This document shows positions 45,476-56,064 of a stretch of DNA of 64,000 nt, one piece after another. A program made the translations under genes and the position numbers. The stretch spans positions 95,335,562-95,399,561 of the forward strand of contig NC_134397.1 in assembly GCF_050003625.1 (NCBI RefSeq), given 5' to 3'. The DNA is from Haematobia irritans. Lineage: Eukaryota > Arthropoda > Insecta > Diptera > Muscidae. Numbering within the stretch: the first letter of the stretch is position 1; each line of letters begins with the position of its first letter. The notes beneath the pieces were generated by a model. The model was given only the letters and a program-made list of their open reading frames with translations, was not told the DNA's origin and searched no databases.

Positions 45476-46633
45476 CACCCACAAAAAAGTGACCCCTTCT
45501 TTAAGTTAAAATGAACTCATTGAAAAGAAAGTTGAACTTAGTATAGCGCCAAAGACATTTTTATTTGTTTGAACGATGTGATTTTTGTAGAACATTTTTT
45601 TCCTATATTTATGTACCACTATACTACAGAATGAAAAAATTTAACTGAATTGAATTCATATATGGAATGATTTAATTGAACTGTTTTCATTCATTTGGAC
45701 ACATCTTTAATATTTCTGGTAAACCTTTTAAACCAAAATTTGAACTGTTTACCTTCCTTTTTAAATGCAATTTTATTTATTTATATAAACTTTTTTTTCA
45801 ATAAAGGACATGTTTTATTTATATATTGAATATATTTATTAAGAATCAACAGCATCGACTGGCCTTGAAATATTAGTTTATTATTCCACTATTTCCTATT
45901 TCCATGTAATGTTATCAACTGTAAAACTCATTTTTTTCTCCTTCTTGTATTTTTAACTTTTAATAAGTTGCTGCCTAATGATTTTGTCCTCCTTTTACAA
46001 TTTCAATAGCTAAAAATATTTAAAACAAAAAATCATAAACTAATTTTTTACAAAAGGATAATTGAAGATTCCAAAATGAAGACGAATGAAGTGGTTGTTA
46101 TTCTTCTGGTGTTTTCTTTCTTTATACACCATCACACTGAAAAAACCGTGAACCCACTAGGAAGAAAACTTTTGGTTAGTTTTAGAAAATTTTAACTAAA
46201 CAGTATTAAAAACGCTGGCATCATGCCGATGTCATAAAAATAAGTAAATATTTTTCGACAAATTCAAGAAAATTTGTTAGACTTTTTTGGCTTGTTAAGA
46301 AAATTTTTGTCATTTGAAGGAAACAATTGGAGTTCAAAATTGCAAGAATGTCTTTAGTGACATACGAAGTTCATGATGGATGAATTTGTAGTAAAATTTA
46401 CAAATTTAAAGAAATAGTTAACTATTTTGTAACAAATGTGAATTTAGTAAATCTTTATACTTAATTTTTGTATAATTTTCCCCGTTTTTTAGTTCATTTA
46501 ACTAACCTACCCAAAAAATTCTCCAACCATAATAATTCCATGAACTAAAACTAAAGTTAAATTGGCTTAGTGAAATAGAGAGTTCACTTTTTTTGAGTGC
46601 ACGAACATTGATAGACGTATTGTTTGTTATTTA
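45476..46633. mobile_element. TIR element F, truncated inverted copy, interrupted
   Basis: Starts after TA with CACCCACAAAAAAGTGACCC, the same terminus as the right end of the element at 25915. It runs collinearly with that element in reverse: GTTGAACTT, GGCGC-AAAGACATTTTTAT, ATATTTATTAAGAATCAACA, AATAAGTTGCTGCCTAA and ATACACCATCA. A family E MITE then interrupts it, and CACGAACATTGATAG continues it. Similarity fades at about 46633 and the second terminus is missing. Confidence 0.65.
46135..46599 (+). mobile_element. MITE family E nested in element F
   Basis: Starts CACTGAAAAAACCGTGAACC and ends GAGTTCACTTTTTTTGAGTG, forming inverted ends. The flanking dinucleotide is CA on both sides, where TA is usual. 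Interior matches 13903 to 14415 in order. Confidence 0.8.
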
Positions 46634-47883
46634 TGTTTAATATTTTTCAAAAAAAAAAAAAAAAAACGAAAAATTACTACAATAAAGTAGGCAGTGCATC
46701 CACACTGCATGAATCGGTGGCAATAACGTAAACGAGTAATCATAAAAGTTTATGATCATTCGTTTACGTTACTGCAACCAATTCAAAGGTATGTTAGTGC
46801 TGCTTTCCTTCACGCCAACAATGCTCAAGATTATATATCACTTCTGGGCAATATTTCTATTAAAATTACCAATTATATCAGCGCTATGTAGAAGCTGCTC
46901 TAAATCGGGACATCGCCCACAAAAATCAGCGATGATTCGGTTGTTTTGTAAGCAGTTGGTACTGCCTCTCTCCCTTACAATACTGCTGAAATAGTGCTCC
47001 ATTTTTTGCTGGGACATTCATAATGTATTTTTTTCAACCGTTGGTTATTTTGAATAGTCAATGGAATGTGTTTTTAAGTTCGTTATATCAGATTTGCGCT
47101 AAATTGGGTATTGTTGACAAGAGATCCCTTCACTTATTTGCGTTCCACAATTGACCGTTGGCAGCAATTTACTTGCTCTATAACACTAAGCACTTGAAAA
47201 CACTGTTGTAGGAGGGACTTCATTGATTCTACTGTGGCACTGTGGTGCCACGATCCCTTGGATGCCAGTTGCCTTCAAATCTGCTACAAATGTCCGCTGG
47301 ATTTGCTGCAAACAATGGTGTAATAACATTCAGTTTACAAATCAGCAAATATTTGTTCTTCCTTCTTTTGTATTAAACCACTTCAAGAAAATGAGAGAGA
47401 GATATAGAGAGGCATTTGTCACAGATAGTCAAACACTTTACACACAGCACTGCAATAAACTCATCTCACCTCGGTCGTTTGAATATTTCCTTCAGTTGGC
47501 AGGACATACTTGTCCTGCGGCTACTTACAAACAGAGCAAACATAAAATAAACAGAATTTTAATGTGTCTTTGGATCATTCAGCACACCAGAGTTCATTTT
47601 AAGTTTTGTTTTCTGCGAGTGCAACCATTGAAATAAATTACACAACGTATCTTTCTTTGTATTCCGCTGCGTGGAAACTCAGCAGCTACAACCATGTTGG
47701 AACGTTAGTAAATTTAGGACAGAAAGGTAGAAAACGTATTTCTATAATATTAGGATTTTATATTTAAAGGTTTATTTACTTTTTACTACAAGTATGTTGA
47801 TTGAGATGATCTAAATTCAAAAATATTTTTTTAAATCGTCTATAGCCTTATAAAGTTTAAATGTGCAAATCATTCAAAAGTAA
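46634..47883. other. Spacer with a long hairpin, no gene recognised
   Basis: After an A-run at about 46649 the hairpin at 46716 to 46779 stands out. The rest (46800 to 47640) is less AT-rich than usual here and has short open frames, but I see no domain. Confidence 0.4.
46716..46779. repeat. Imperfect inverted repeat, about 28-bp arms
   Basis: Left arm GGTGGCAATAACGTAAACG then AGTAATCATAAA; right arm TTTATGATCATTCGTTTAC then GTTACTGCAACC. The arms pair with a few mismatches around a very short loop. Confidence 0.75.
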
Positions 47884-47956
47884 TGTAGGTTAGGTTAAAG
47901 TGGCAGTCCGATTTGATGCATGCTCACTTTGACTATTCAGTCCATTGTGATACCCA
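47884..47956 (-). mobile_element. LINE-type 3' tail, minus strand
   Basis: On the minus strand: GGTATCACAATGGACTGAAT, AGTCAAAGTGAGC, CGGACTGCCACTTTAACCTA and CCTAAC. The TTTAACC before the repeat matches the LINE end at 62.9 kb rather than the SINE (ACCTAACC). Only the tail is present. Confidence 0.65.
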
Positions 47957-49081
47957 CTATCTTAGTATATATCAATGCCAACATTTGTTGGATTATTACT
48001 TCTCAGCCAATTTGTAGTCTCTAATATGTCAGCCTGAAGAACACTACAGTGATTAGGCATCTTTTCGCTATTCCAAGTTCCAGGTCTTTAGAATATACTC
48101 CGAAACCCACTTGTAATGTCGTCAACGCAGAAACATAATTCTTTCCTCTCACACGAAATTTTAGACTAGCAACCACATTTGCTTTTCGCTGTAAGGAAGC
48201 TTGTTTGAAAGAAAAAGTTTGTGATAAAAGTTGACGCATTTACACGATGTGAAAACAATTCAATAAATGTAACTAAAAAAAAGTTTGGATTTTTCTGGCT
48301 AATTACATTTTCCATCGTATTGCATTTATTTATCGCACTAAGTGATACAAAGTCAATAAATTGACCTAAAACCTGCAAAAAAAAAATAACACAAGTATTA
48401 TTTGGTGTGAGGATTATCCTTGATGATTGATTTATGGAATGGGAATTCTTTTAATATTGAATTTTGTCCTCCGTATCAATTACATACAAAGAAGGAAGAG
48501 TTTTCGTTTTTGAGGAACGAAATTTAGATTTACTATTTTTTGTGGTTTAAAGGCGTATCTTATCTTTGGCTCCAAATAACTTTGAATCGGTACAACAATT
48601 TTGTGAAATGTTTACTATAGTACTGAATATTGTTCTATTTTTGGTTCATATTTTACACATAATAATATAGCGGATTCCTTCGAAATAATTTTCAGCAAAA
48701 ATATATTTATTACGCATTAATATTGTAACTTTACTACTTGGTTTTTCAAAACACATTTATTCTATCAAACAATATGTTCCTTTTTTTTGTTAAACAAAAT
48801 GAAAGAAATGTCAAAGTGAATCATTAACTGATGGAAGTAAAACATAGCTTGAAGAGTACATCTTTGTACTTGACTTAAATTACCGCCACCAACTTTTGTT
48901 ATTATCCTGGGTAGATATGGTGACACGTGGGTTTAGCGAAATGGAATCTTGACAATGTAAGAAAAAATACCAAAATTTTATAAACTATGAAAAAAAATTG
49001 AAATAAAAAATTTAACGACACTTGGAAGACTACCCAGCAAAATACTTGGGGTGTTCTATCGAAGACATAGCTCTTAATGTA
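47957..49081. other. AT-rich spacer, no gene recognised
   Basis: GAGGAACGAAATTTAGA at about 48509 resembles a family G terminus. Otherwise nothing recognised. Confidence 0.4.
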
Positions 49082-50299
49082 CACTGAAAAAAAAGCATGC
49101 CCGGTTCCAAAGATTTTGTCTTTACTTTAAAAAAGTTGGTATTGATTCCGAGCCAAAGAAGCGGAGAATACAAGTAAGGATAATTTTCTCTTTTATGGGT
49201 TTATATGGGTTTTGTGTACTTTCTTCTAGGAAGCAAATTTTAATTTTTCGCTTTTTCAGCAATTTTTCTTCATATGCTATCAAAGTCCTTTAAAAACGAG
49301 TTAACGATAACTTTATTTTCCACATTAAGACTCAACTTCCAGCAGTAATTATGCTATGTTTCAAGTAAAAAACGTCTTTAAAATAAAGTGTTGAAAAACA
49401 TGTCCTATATTTGAACGATTTTTTGCTTTGTAGTCAAGATGCAAAAAGACAACAAATTTAAAGACAATTTCATTAAAATAAAAGAATTTTTCTGAATTAT
49501 TAAAGTCAAGTTGACCTTAGCCCAAACATTTTTTCTTTCATGTTAGGATACCCATTTTTAAGTGAAATCACTTAGTTATAAGGACAATATGACTTCATTG
49601 AAAAGTTTATCGACTTTTGGACAAGGAAAAAAAAATATATATTAGAGAAATGCGTCTTCTATGCTAAGAAAAATGTGCATTCGTATTTTACAGACACCTG
49701 CACCCACCTCAAAATTCTTGACACAATAAAAATGACATTGACATTAATATGAAGTATTATCCAATTTTAATCAACTTGAACATTTTTAAAGAGAAATTTT
49801 AAATTTTAATCCAACGAATGTTCCTAATCTTTGCTTTAAATTTTTTCATTAAATTTGCGAGACGAAACTTTTAAATTTGCATTTTTTCGTTAAAGTCTTT
49901 AAATTGATGATTTGATTTAAAGAAATAGTGTTTAAATTAACGGAGATGTTGAATATTTAAATTAAAGATAAGAAACTTCAAATTTAGACTAACACCTTTT
50001 TGAGGATTTTGCTTTTTTGTTTCAACGTTTTTTTTTTAACAAAAATTAAAAAAAAAATACTTTGAACTATCTGCTATACTTTTTTTAAATAACATTTATT
50101 TAATCATAAAGAGAAAATCAAAATTCGACAAAAGAAATAAGTATCCTGATTTTAATTTTATAGAGTCTATATTTAAAAATATATAGGTTTGTAAAAATAT
50201 CTTTATTTTATAGAAGCAGCATCTTTGGCTAGGAATCAATACAAAAATCCTCAAGGGAGGGTCAAAATCATTGGATGCAAGTAAACTTTTTTTTGAGTG
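49082..50299 (+). mobile_element. Chimeric MITE: family A left part, different right part
   Basis: The first 600 bases follow family A from CACTGAAAAAAAAGCATGCC to about 49695. The sequence then changes and finishes with a different interior whose inverted end reads CACTCAAAAAAAAGTTTAC then TTGCATCCAATGATTTTGACC and TTGATTCCTAGCCAAAGATG, a family B-like terminus. TA is present at both outer ends (49080-49081, 50300-50301). Confidence 0.65.
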
Positions 50300-51160
50300 T
50301 AGTATAATTCTTGACCATTTTTTCTTAGTACTTAATGTGGTAATAATTTGGCTCCAATTACTTTTTTCACTTTTAGTTCATTGTTTGCTGTTCTAAAACA
50401 AATGCTAGTAAATGTTCATTACTTTAACAAGGCATTATGGAAATCTCAAAAAAGTTAATTCAATGTAGTTCAGTTTTTCCACGGGGTAGTTAATTTTTCT
50501 CATAAAATAATTTATTTTTTTCTGTGCACAAAAAGACTCGTCCCAACAGTATCCGACTATGCACACCTTTAGTAATTTCCTGACACAATTTATGTAAGAA
50601 TTGTCCAGTTTTACAAATGCCATTTCACCTCGGGCTTGTTGGCAAATGCGCGATAATTGTCATCGATAACTGGATATCGTTCCTTCAATTTGCAACTTCC
50701 TTAAATGCCATCAATTTGGCGTACACGATTGTTATTAACAAATTAATGAGCATTTAACAATTTGAAGGCACTTAATAAACATATCACAAACACATGGTCC
50801 CTACACATTCTGTTGAGATGGTTACAGCGTTTGGGCTTGAGCGTGTGTGTGTGTGTTCATTTACCTGTCAGTGTTTGTATTTGAGATTTTGTAGGGGTGT
50901 GATAACCATGAAGGCCTTATATTACGCCTTCAGTCCTATCGAAGTTTCTTTTGAATGAATTTACGCTACGTTATTGTCAAGAACCTTTTCGGAACTTCTA
51001 AATGTTGTAGTTTAACGAACAATGTTATAATGATGTGGAGATATTTAGATAACAACGGCCAAAAGATCGACCAGGCCGTATATTACGTACTCTCCACTAT
51101 GGATTGCTTACAAAGTTCTACTAAAGACTTTCATCCATAATGGAATTACTTTGTGGTAAC
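50300..51160. other. Spacer, no gene recognised
   Basis: A GTGTGTGTGTGTG tract lies at about 50843. Otherwise nothing recognised. Confidence 0.4.
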
Positions 51161-51239
51161 AGAGAAGTTCACCACTGTGGTATCACAATGGACTGGATAG
51201 TCTAGGTGAATGAGAAATATCGGGCTAACCTAACCTAAC
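51161..51239 (+). mobile_element. SINE 3' tail fragment
   Basis: AGAGAAGTTCACCACTGTGG, TATCACAATGGACTGGATAG and CGGGCTAACCTAACCTAAC mark the last 80 bases of the SINE. The AGAGAAGTTCACC block is in the SINE, not in the LINE tail at 62.8 kb. 5'-truncated. Confidence 0.75.
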
Positions 51240-51240
51240 A

Positions 51241-51659
51241 GTTTTCTTCTAAATTGAAAGTTAGTCTACATGGAGTCAGATTAAATATAGGGATCGATTA
51301 TTAATCGATTATTCGATTGTTGCCATAAATATCTATTAGCGTAGCTAGACAATTTCCCTAGAGGGGGGCTATAGCCTCCCTGGCTAAAAATTAATAGACT
51401 GAACTTATAGGTCTAATTAATGTTTTATATTATAAAAAATGAATAAAAAATCAGACATCAAAATAACCTATAATAAAGCAACTAAAAGTAGTTCCACATC
51501 TTTTCCCGTCAAAAAACAAAAAAAAAAAATGGTAGTTGTTCCAAAGGCACAACTTTTAAAGCACATCCAAAAATGTCCTCACAAAGAAGTTAGTTATTTT
51601 AAATACACAGGAAGTGTTTTAATTCAATTTTCTATAACTCGTTTTTTCATATTTGTATA
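51241..51659. other. Spacer with an unassigned short open frame
   Basis: GGGGGGCTATAGCCTCC at 51363 is a small palindrome. A 73-codon frame (51439 to 51660) is Lys-rich (KKQKKKMVVVPKAQLL) and could be the start of a decayed protein, but I do not recognise it. Confidence 0.3.
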
Positions 51660-51739
51660 GGGTTTTTTCAAATAGGTTAAAAAATAGTTAAAATTAATAA
51701 AATGGTACCAATTATTCAAATTTTGCCGAGAAAATACTA

Positions 51740-52673
51740 AAGGGTGATTTGTTAAGAGCTTGATAACTTTTTTTTTTAAAAAAACGCATAAAATTTGCAA
51801 AATCTCATCGGTTCTTTATTTGAAACGTTAGATTGGTCCATGACATTTACTTTTTGAAGATAATTTCATTTAAATGTTGACCGCGGCTGCGTCTTAGGTG
51901 GTCCATTCGGAAAGTCCAATTTTGGGCAACTTTTTCGAGCATTTCGGCCGGAATAGCCCAAATTTCTTCGGAAATGTTGTCTTCCAAAGCTGGAATAGTT
52001 GGTGGCTTATTTCTGTAGACTTTAGACTTGACGTAGCCCCACAAAAAATAGTCTAAAGGCGTCAAATCGCATGATCTTGGTGGCCAACTTACCGGTCCAT
52101 TTCTTGAGATGAATTGTTCTCCGAAGTTTTCCCTCAAAATGGCCATAGAATCGCGAGCTGTGTGGCATGTAGCGCCATCTTGTTGAAACCACATGTCAAC
52201 CAAGTTCAGTTCTTCCATTTTTGGCAACAAAAAGTTTGTTAGCATCGAACGATAGCGATCGCCATTCACCGTAACGTTGCGTCCAACAGCATCTTTGAAA
52301 AAATACGGTCCAATGATTCCACCAGCGTACAAACCACACCAAACAGTGCATTTTTCGGGATGCATGGGCAGTTCTTGAACGGCTTCTGGTTGCTCTTCAC
52401 TCCAAATGCGGCAATTTTGCTTATTTACGTAGCCATTCAACCAGAAATGAGCCTCATCGCTGAACAAAATTTGTCGATAAAAAAGCGGATTTTCTGCCAA
52501 CTTTTCTAGGGCCCATTCACTGAAAATTCGACGTTGTGGCTCGTTAGTAAGTCTATTCCTGATGAAATGTCAAAGCATACTGAGCATCTTTCTCTTTGAC
52601 ACCATGTCTGAAATCCCACGTGATCTGTCAAATACTAATGCATGAAAATCCTAACCTCAAAAGAATCACCCTT
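51740..52673 (-). mobile_element. DD41D mariner relative (rosa-like), copy 2, both ends intact
   Basis: AAGGGTGATT occurs at both ends in inverted orientation, with TA outside each (51738-51739, 52674-52675). 934 bp. Relative to a full gene, the DNA-binding part is deleted: the minus strand goes from GACTTACTAACGAGCC directly to CACAACGTCGAATTTTCAG and on into the catalytic half. Having both ends, it could still be mobilised in trans. Confidence 0.88.
51847..52500 (-). pseudogene. DD41D transposase, catalytic half, copy 2
   Basis: The 217-codon frame is nearly the same as at 22817, with four differing residues (SMLTN for SMPTN, KPPTIP for KPATIP, EEIWAIP for EEIRVIP). The triad FSDEAH, QQDGATCH and TPLDYF is intact with DD41D spacing. 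A short in-phase piece upstream (PQRRIF, EWALEKL) belongs to the same protein. The helix-turn-helix half is missing, so it should not bind the element's ends alone. Confidence 0.88.
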
Positions 52674-53157
52674 TATATCCATTCTAGAAAAATCGATCAT
52701 TTTTGAAAATATTCGAGGGCAAATGTTTCACAGAAGCGTAAATATGCATTACAAATTATAAAAATTATTTGGGAAAATATCACAAAGTTTTTTAATTCAC
52801 ATTCAAAACTCTGATCATACCTTAAGAAGTGATGCAAATACAATGCAACGGCTGTTGAAATGGTGAAAATCCATCCTATGACACGTTCGTATTACATTAA
52901 TCGCTTCTCCGCCACTTCCGGACCCAAGAAGAACATTTGCACTACTTTTTTGGCTACGCTTTTTGCAGCATTATTAAGATATTCATTTATGAAAGAACAG
53001 TTTTAATATCAACTACCACTTTTTAAATTAAATTGACTAAAAATCAGACTAAACAAAATAATAAAGAAGCTTTAGTTATTAAACTAAACATAAATTTAGG
53101 AACCACAGCTTTATTTCGTAAATATCAGACTTCAAACATTCACTTATAATGAAGAAA

Positions 53158-53246
53158 CTAACCTACAAGTTAGAAGACAATGTTAAGAAATAAAACTATA
53201 TATGGCCATCGGCAACTGCTACAACAACCCAATTAATTCGATTGTG
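53158..53246 (+). repeat. Fragment of the mini-me-like right end (8051 family)
   Basis: TACAAGTTAGAAGACAATGTT, ATGGCCATCGGCAACTGCTA and AATTAATTCGATTGTG match the segment 10090 to 10180. The match stops at the TA where the mariner begins, suggesting the mariner inserted here. Confidence 0.55.
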
Positions 53247-53290
53247 TACGAGGGCGGTTCGGAAACTTCTTAGCCTATCAATCCCCTTTA

Positions 53291-53984
53291 TTAAAATACC
53301 CCTTTATTAAAATAGTTTTTCTCAAGGTCTTCAAAATAGTGGTTTACAGCTGTAATTGCATCTTCATTTGAAGTAAAACGCTTACCAGCAAGGATTTTTT
53401 TTAGATTTGGGAACAAGTAAAAGTCACTGGGAGTTAGATCAGGAGAATAAGGTGGGTGGTCAAGCAACTCGTACTTTAATTCGTTGATTTTAGCCATTGT
53501 TAAAACACTCTTGTGTGTTGGTGCATTGTCTTGATGAAAAATTATTTTTTGTGTTGTAAGCCGGGGCATTTTTCTCGAATTTGTACATTTAATTGATCCT
53601 AAAGGTTGCAATAGTACTCTGAATTTATTGTTTTACCCTTTTGCAGTTAGTCAATCAATAAAATATCTTTGAAGTCCCAAAACACCGTTGCCATAACTTT
53701 ACCTGCCGATTGAATTGTTTTTGCCTTCTTTGGGGCACTTCCTCCAGCTTCAGTCCATTGTTTGGATTGTTTTTTTGTCTCTGGAGTATAGTGGTGGATC
53801 CATGTCTCATCAACAGTTATGAAACGACGTTTGAAATCCATTTTATTTCGCTTAAAACGATCCCAACAAGCTTGACAAATGTTCTTTCTTATGCGTTTTT
53901 GATCGCCTGTTAACAAATGCGGCACCCATCTTGCAGAAAGCTTTTTCATCTGTAGTTCTTCATGCAAAATTAAATGGACTCGAT
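53291..53984 (-). pseudogene. Mariner transposase, catalytic half, frameshifted
   Basis: From 53984 the minus strand gives DRVHLILHEELQMKKLSARW, VPHLLTGDQKRIR, FITVDETWIHHYTPE (Asp codon 53809-53811), KKAKTIQSAGKVMATVFWDF and ILLID with a stop at 53647. In another phase it continues with KIIFHQDNAPTHKS (Asp codon 53528-53530), HPPYSPDLTPSDFYLFP (third Asp codon 53423-53425) and LAGKRFTSNED, ending at 53291. The last two aspartates are 34 residues apart (DD34D). Upstream of DRVHL, CISN is found beyond the nested MITE. The helix-turn-helix region is not present. It differs clearly from the Himar1-like copy, so it is a separate mariner lineage. Confidence 0.88.
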
Positions 53985-54443
53985 CAGAGAATGAAGCCGA
54001 CCCATTTTTGTCGGCGGCGGCTGACATTAAATTTTTGCATCCGGCGGCGGCGGCTTGACGGCTAAGCCGATATAAATAAGTCTCTTCGGCGGCGGACAAT
54101 TATCCATTATAAAATCAATTTGAAGTTATTCGAATGGTAATGAGATTAGTTGTACAACCAATCGTACAATCAAATTTACATTTCATTCAAATTTTCTGAG
54201 GTAAATTTTTGCAAAATTATGATAACACTTTGAAATAGATTGATTGGGGGTGAAAGGCTCAAAATTTTGACTAAAATTACTACAATTATTAATAAAGTTT
54301 TTTGATTTAAACCAATATTTTTGATTAATTGGCGGCTAAATTTGAGTCGAGATGAGCCGACATATTCGGCGGCGGCGTCGACTGGCAAAAAATGGCCGGC
54401 GGCGACTGAAATCGGCGGCGCGACTCGGCGGCTTCATTCTCTG
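53985..54443. mobile_element. GCC-rich hAT MITE, 8-bp target duplication
   Basis: Ends are CAGAGAATGAAGCCG and, inverted, CAGAGAATGAAGCCGCC. GACTCGAT is repeated outside both (53977-53984 and 54444-54451). Subterminal regions are packed with GCCGCC/CGGCGG words, unlike the AT-rich surroundings; the middle is AT-rich. 459 bp, non-coding. A truncated relative is at 17430. Confidence 0.9.
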
Positions 54444-54620
54444 GACTCGATCATTTGAGATGCATTTAGGATTTATCGATCGATAAATATAGTATAGGAA
54501 AATTTAATTTTAATTAATTTCTAAAATTTTTCGAAGTAGCACTGGCGATTTTATAGGGAAATGTGGGTAGTTTGGTTATATTATCCCAATACGGAAGAAC
54601 ATTAATATGGGAGCTAATCT

Positions 54621-54960
54621 TGGGAGCCAGCGTGGTGCAATGATTAGCATGCCCGCCTTGCATACACAAGGTCGTGGGTTCGATTCCTGCTTTGACCTAA
54701 CACCAAAAAGTTTTTCATCGGTGGATTATCCCACCTCCGTATTGCTGGTGACATTTCTGAGTGTTTCAAAGCTTCTCTAAGTGGTTTCACTGCAATGTGG
54801 AACGCCGTTCGGAGTCGGCTATAAAAAGTAGGTCCCTTGTCCTTGAGCTTAACATGGAATCGAGCAGCACTCAGTGATAAAAGAGAAGTTCACCAATGTG
54901 GTATCACAATGGACCGAATAGTCTAAGTGAACCTGATACATCGGGCTGCCACCTAACCTA
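54621..54960 (+). mobile_element. tRNA-derived SINE inside a mini-me-like element
   Basis: TGGGAGCCAGCGTGGTGCAA head, B box GGTTCGATTCC, usual body and tail ending CCACCTAACCTA. Flanks CTAATCT (54614) and CTAAATCT (54964) are an imperfect target duplication. The host sequence GGGAGCTA-AATCTGAA fits the intact relatives at 11640 and 18650 once the SINE is ignored. Confidence 0.9.
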
Positions 54961-55195
54961 CAACTAAATCTGAATCGATTTCAACCAAATTTAGCACACT
55001 TGACGATGTAACTTATTGTAATGCTGGTAGAAAATTTAAAAACTCAGTAGGGTAGGGGATTTGAAGTCGATTGGACTAAAATTGTGACCTGGACTTTGAT
55101 TACAAAAATGTGTTCACAGTCAGACGGACATCAACTCAGGGACCCGCCCTGAGCAACATTGCCAAAGACACAATGTGTCTATCTCGTTTCCTCTG

Positions 55196-55850
55196 CACTG
55201 AAAAAAAGCATACTCGGTTCCAAAGATTTTGTCTTTACTTTAAAAAATTTGGTATTGATTCCGAGCCAAAGAAGCGGAGAATACAAGTAAGGATACGTTT
55301 AAGACACAATTCTCTTTTAAATTTAAGTTTTGTGTACTTGCTTCTAGGAAGAAAATTTTAATTTTTCGCTTTCTCAGCTTTTTTGCTTCATATGCTATCA
55401 AAGTCCTTTAAAAGCGAGTTAACGGCAACTTTATTTTCCACATTAGGACTCGACTTCCAGTAGAAATTATGCTATGTTTGAAGTAAAAAACTTCTTTAAA
55501 ATAAGGTTTTGAAAAACATGTCCTATATTTGAACGATTTTTTGCTTTGTAGTCAAGATGCAAAAAGACAACAAATTTAAAGACAATTTCATTAAATTTAA
55601 AGAATTTTTCTGAATTATTAAAGTCAAGTTGACCTTAGCCTATAAATTTTTTCTTTCATGTTAAGATACCCATTTTTAAGTCAAATCACTTAATTATAAG
55701 GACAATACGACTTCATTGAAAAGTTTATCGACTTTTGGACAAGGAAAATAACTTTATTTTAGAAAAATGCGTCTTCTATGCTAAGCAAAATTTGTATTCG
55801 TATTCTAAAGACATGAAGTCTTTGACCTCACGACAATATTTTTTTCAGTG
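55196..55850 (+). mobile_element. CACTG MITE, family A, inside the mini-me-like element
   Basis: CACTGAAAAAAAGCATACTC at the left, GACAATATTTTTTTCAGTG at the right, 655 bp. TG rather than TA flanks both ends. Interior collinear with 38943 and 62966. Confidence 0.85.
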
Positions 55851-56064
55851 TGGGTGTTGCAACAATTCACTTACTTATAATACCCTGTTCCACAATGTGG
55901 CGCAGGGTATAAAAATGAACTAAAAGTATAGAAAACCGACGGAGAACAGGTGGTGTCAATCTGACAACAATTAAATGACACCATGCGTTGTCAAAACAAC
56001 AACCAGCGATCATGATCTCAAAACGTAATGGTTACGAATTTATAAACAATATTAAAAAACAAGA

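Larger units (their letters stand above)
51660..52975 (-). repeat. Repeat D, third copy, interrupted by a DD41D element
   Basis: On the minus strand, 52975 to 52790 matches the head (AAAAAGCGTAGCCAAAAAAG, GGTCCGGAAGTGG, GCATCACTTCTTAAGG) and 51739 to 51660 matches the far part (TTCTCGGCAAAATTTGAATA, TTTAACCTATTTGAAA). The insertion at 51740 to 52673 lies between, with TA on both sides. Confidence 0.65.
53249..54470 (-). mobile_element. Second mariner (DD34D), decayed, with nested hAT MITE
   Basis: The 3' end on the minus strand appears to be GAAGTTTCCGAACCGCCCTC, next to TA at 53247-53248. The body is the transposase remnant. The hAT MITE at 53985 splits it. The 5' end of the mariner is lost; the next recognisable sequence is the mini-me-like element at about 54478. 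Confidence 0.65.
54478..55912 (-). mobile_element. Mini-me/DINE-1-like element carrying two insertions
   Basis: On the minus strand it begins with the hairpin ATACCCT-GTTCCAC-AAT-GTGGCGC-AGGGTAT at 55912. It contains GTCCGTCTGACTG (about 55130) and GAAATCGATTCAGATTTAG, and ends near 54478 with TTTATCGATCGATAAAT-type sequence related to 18500. The right-end hairpin is lost. It is split by a SINE (54621) and a family A MITE (55196). Confidence 0.65.

Noticed and set aside
53647..54099. Taking the whole 150-codon minus-strand frame as one protein
   Set aside because: Its first 38 codons or so are read from the GCC-rich hAT MITE; only the part from DRVHL on is mariner.
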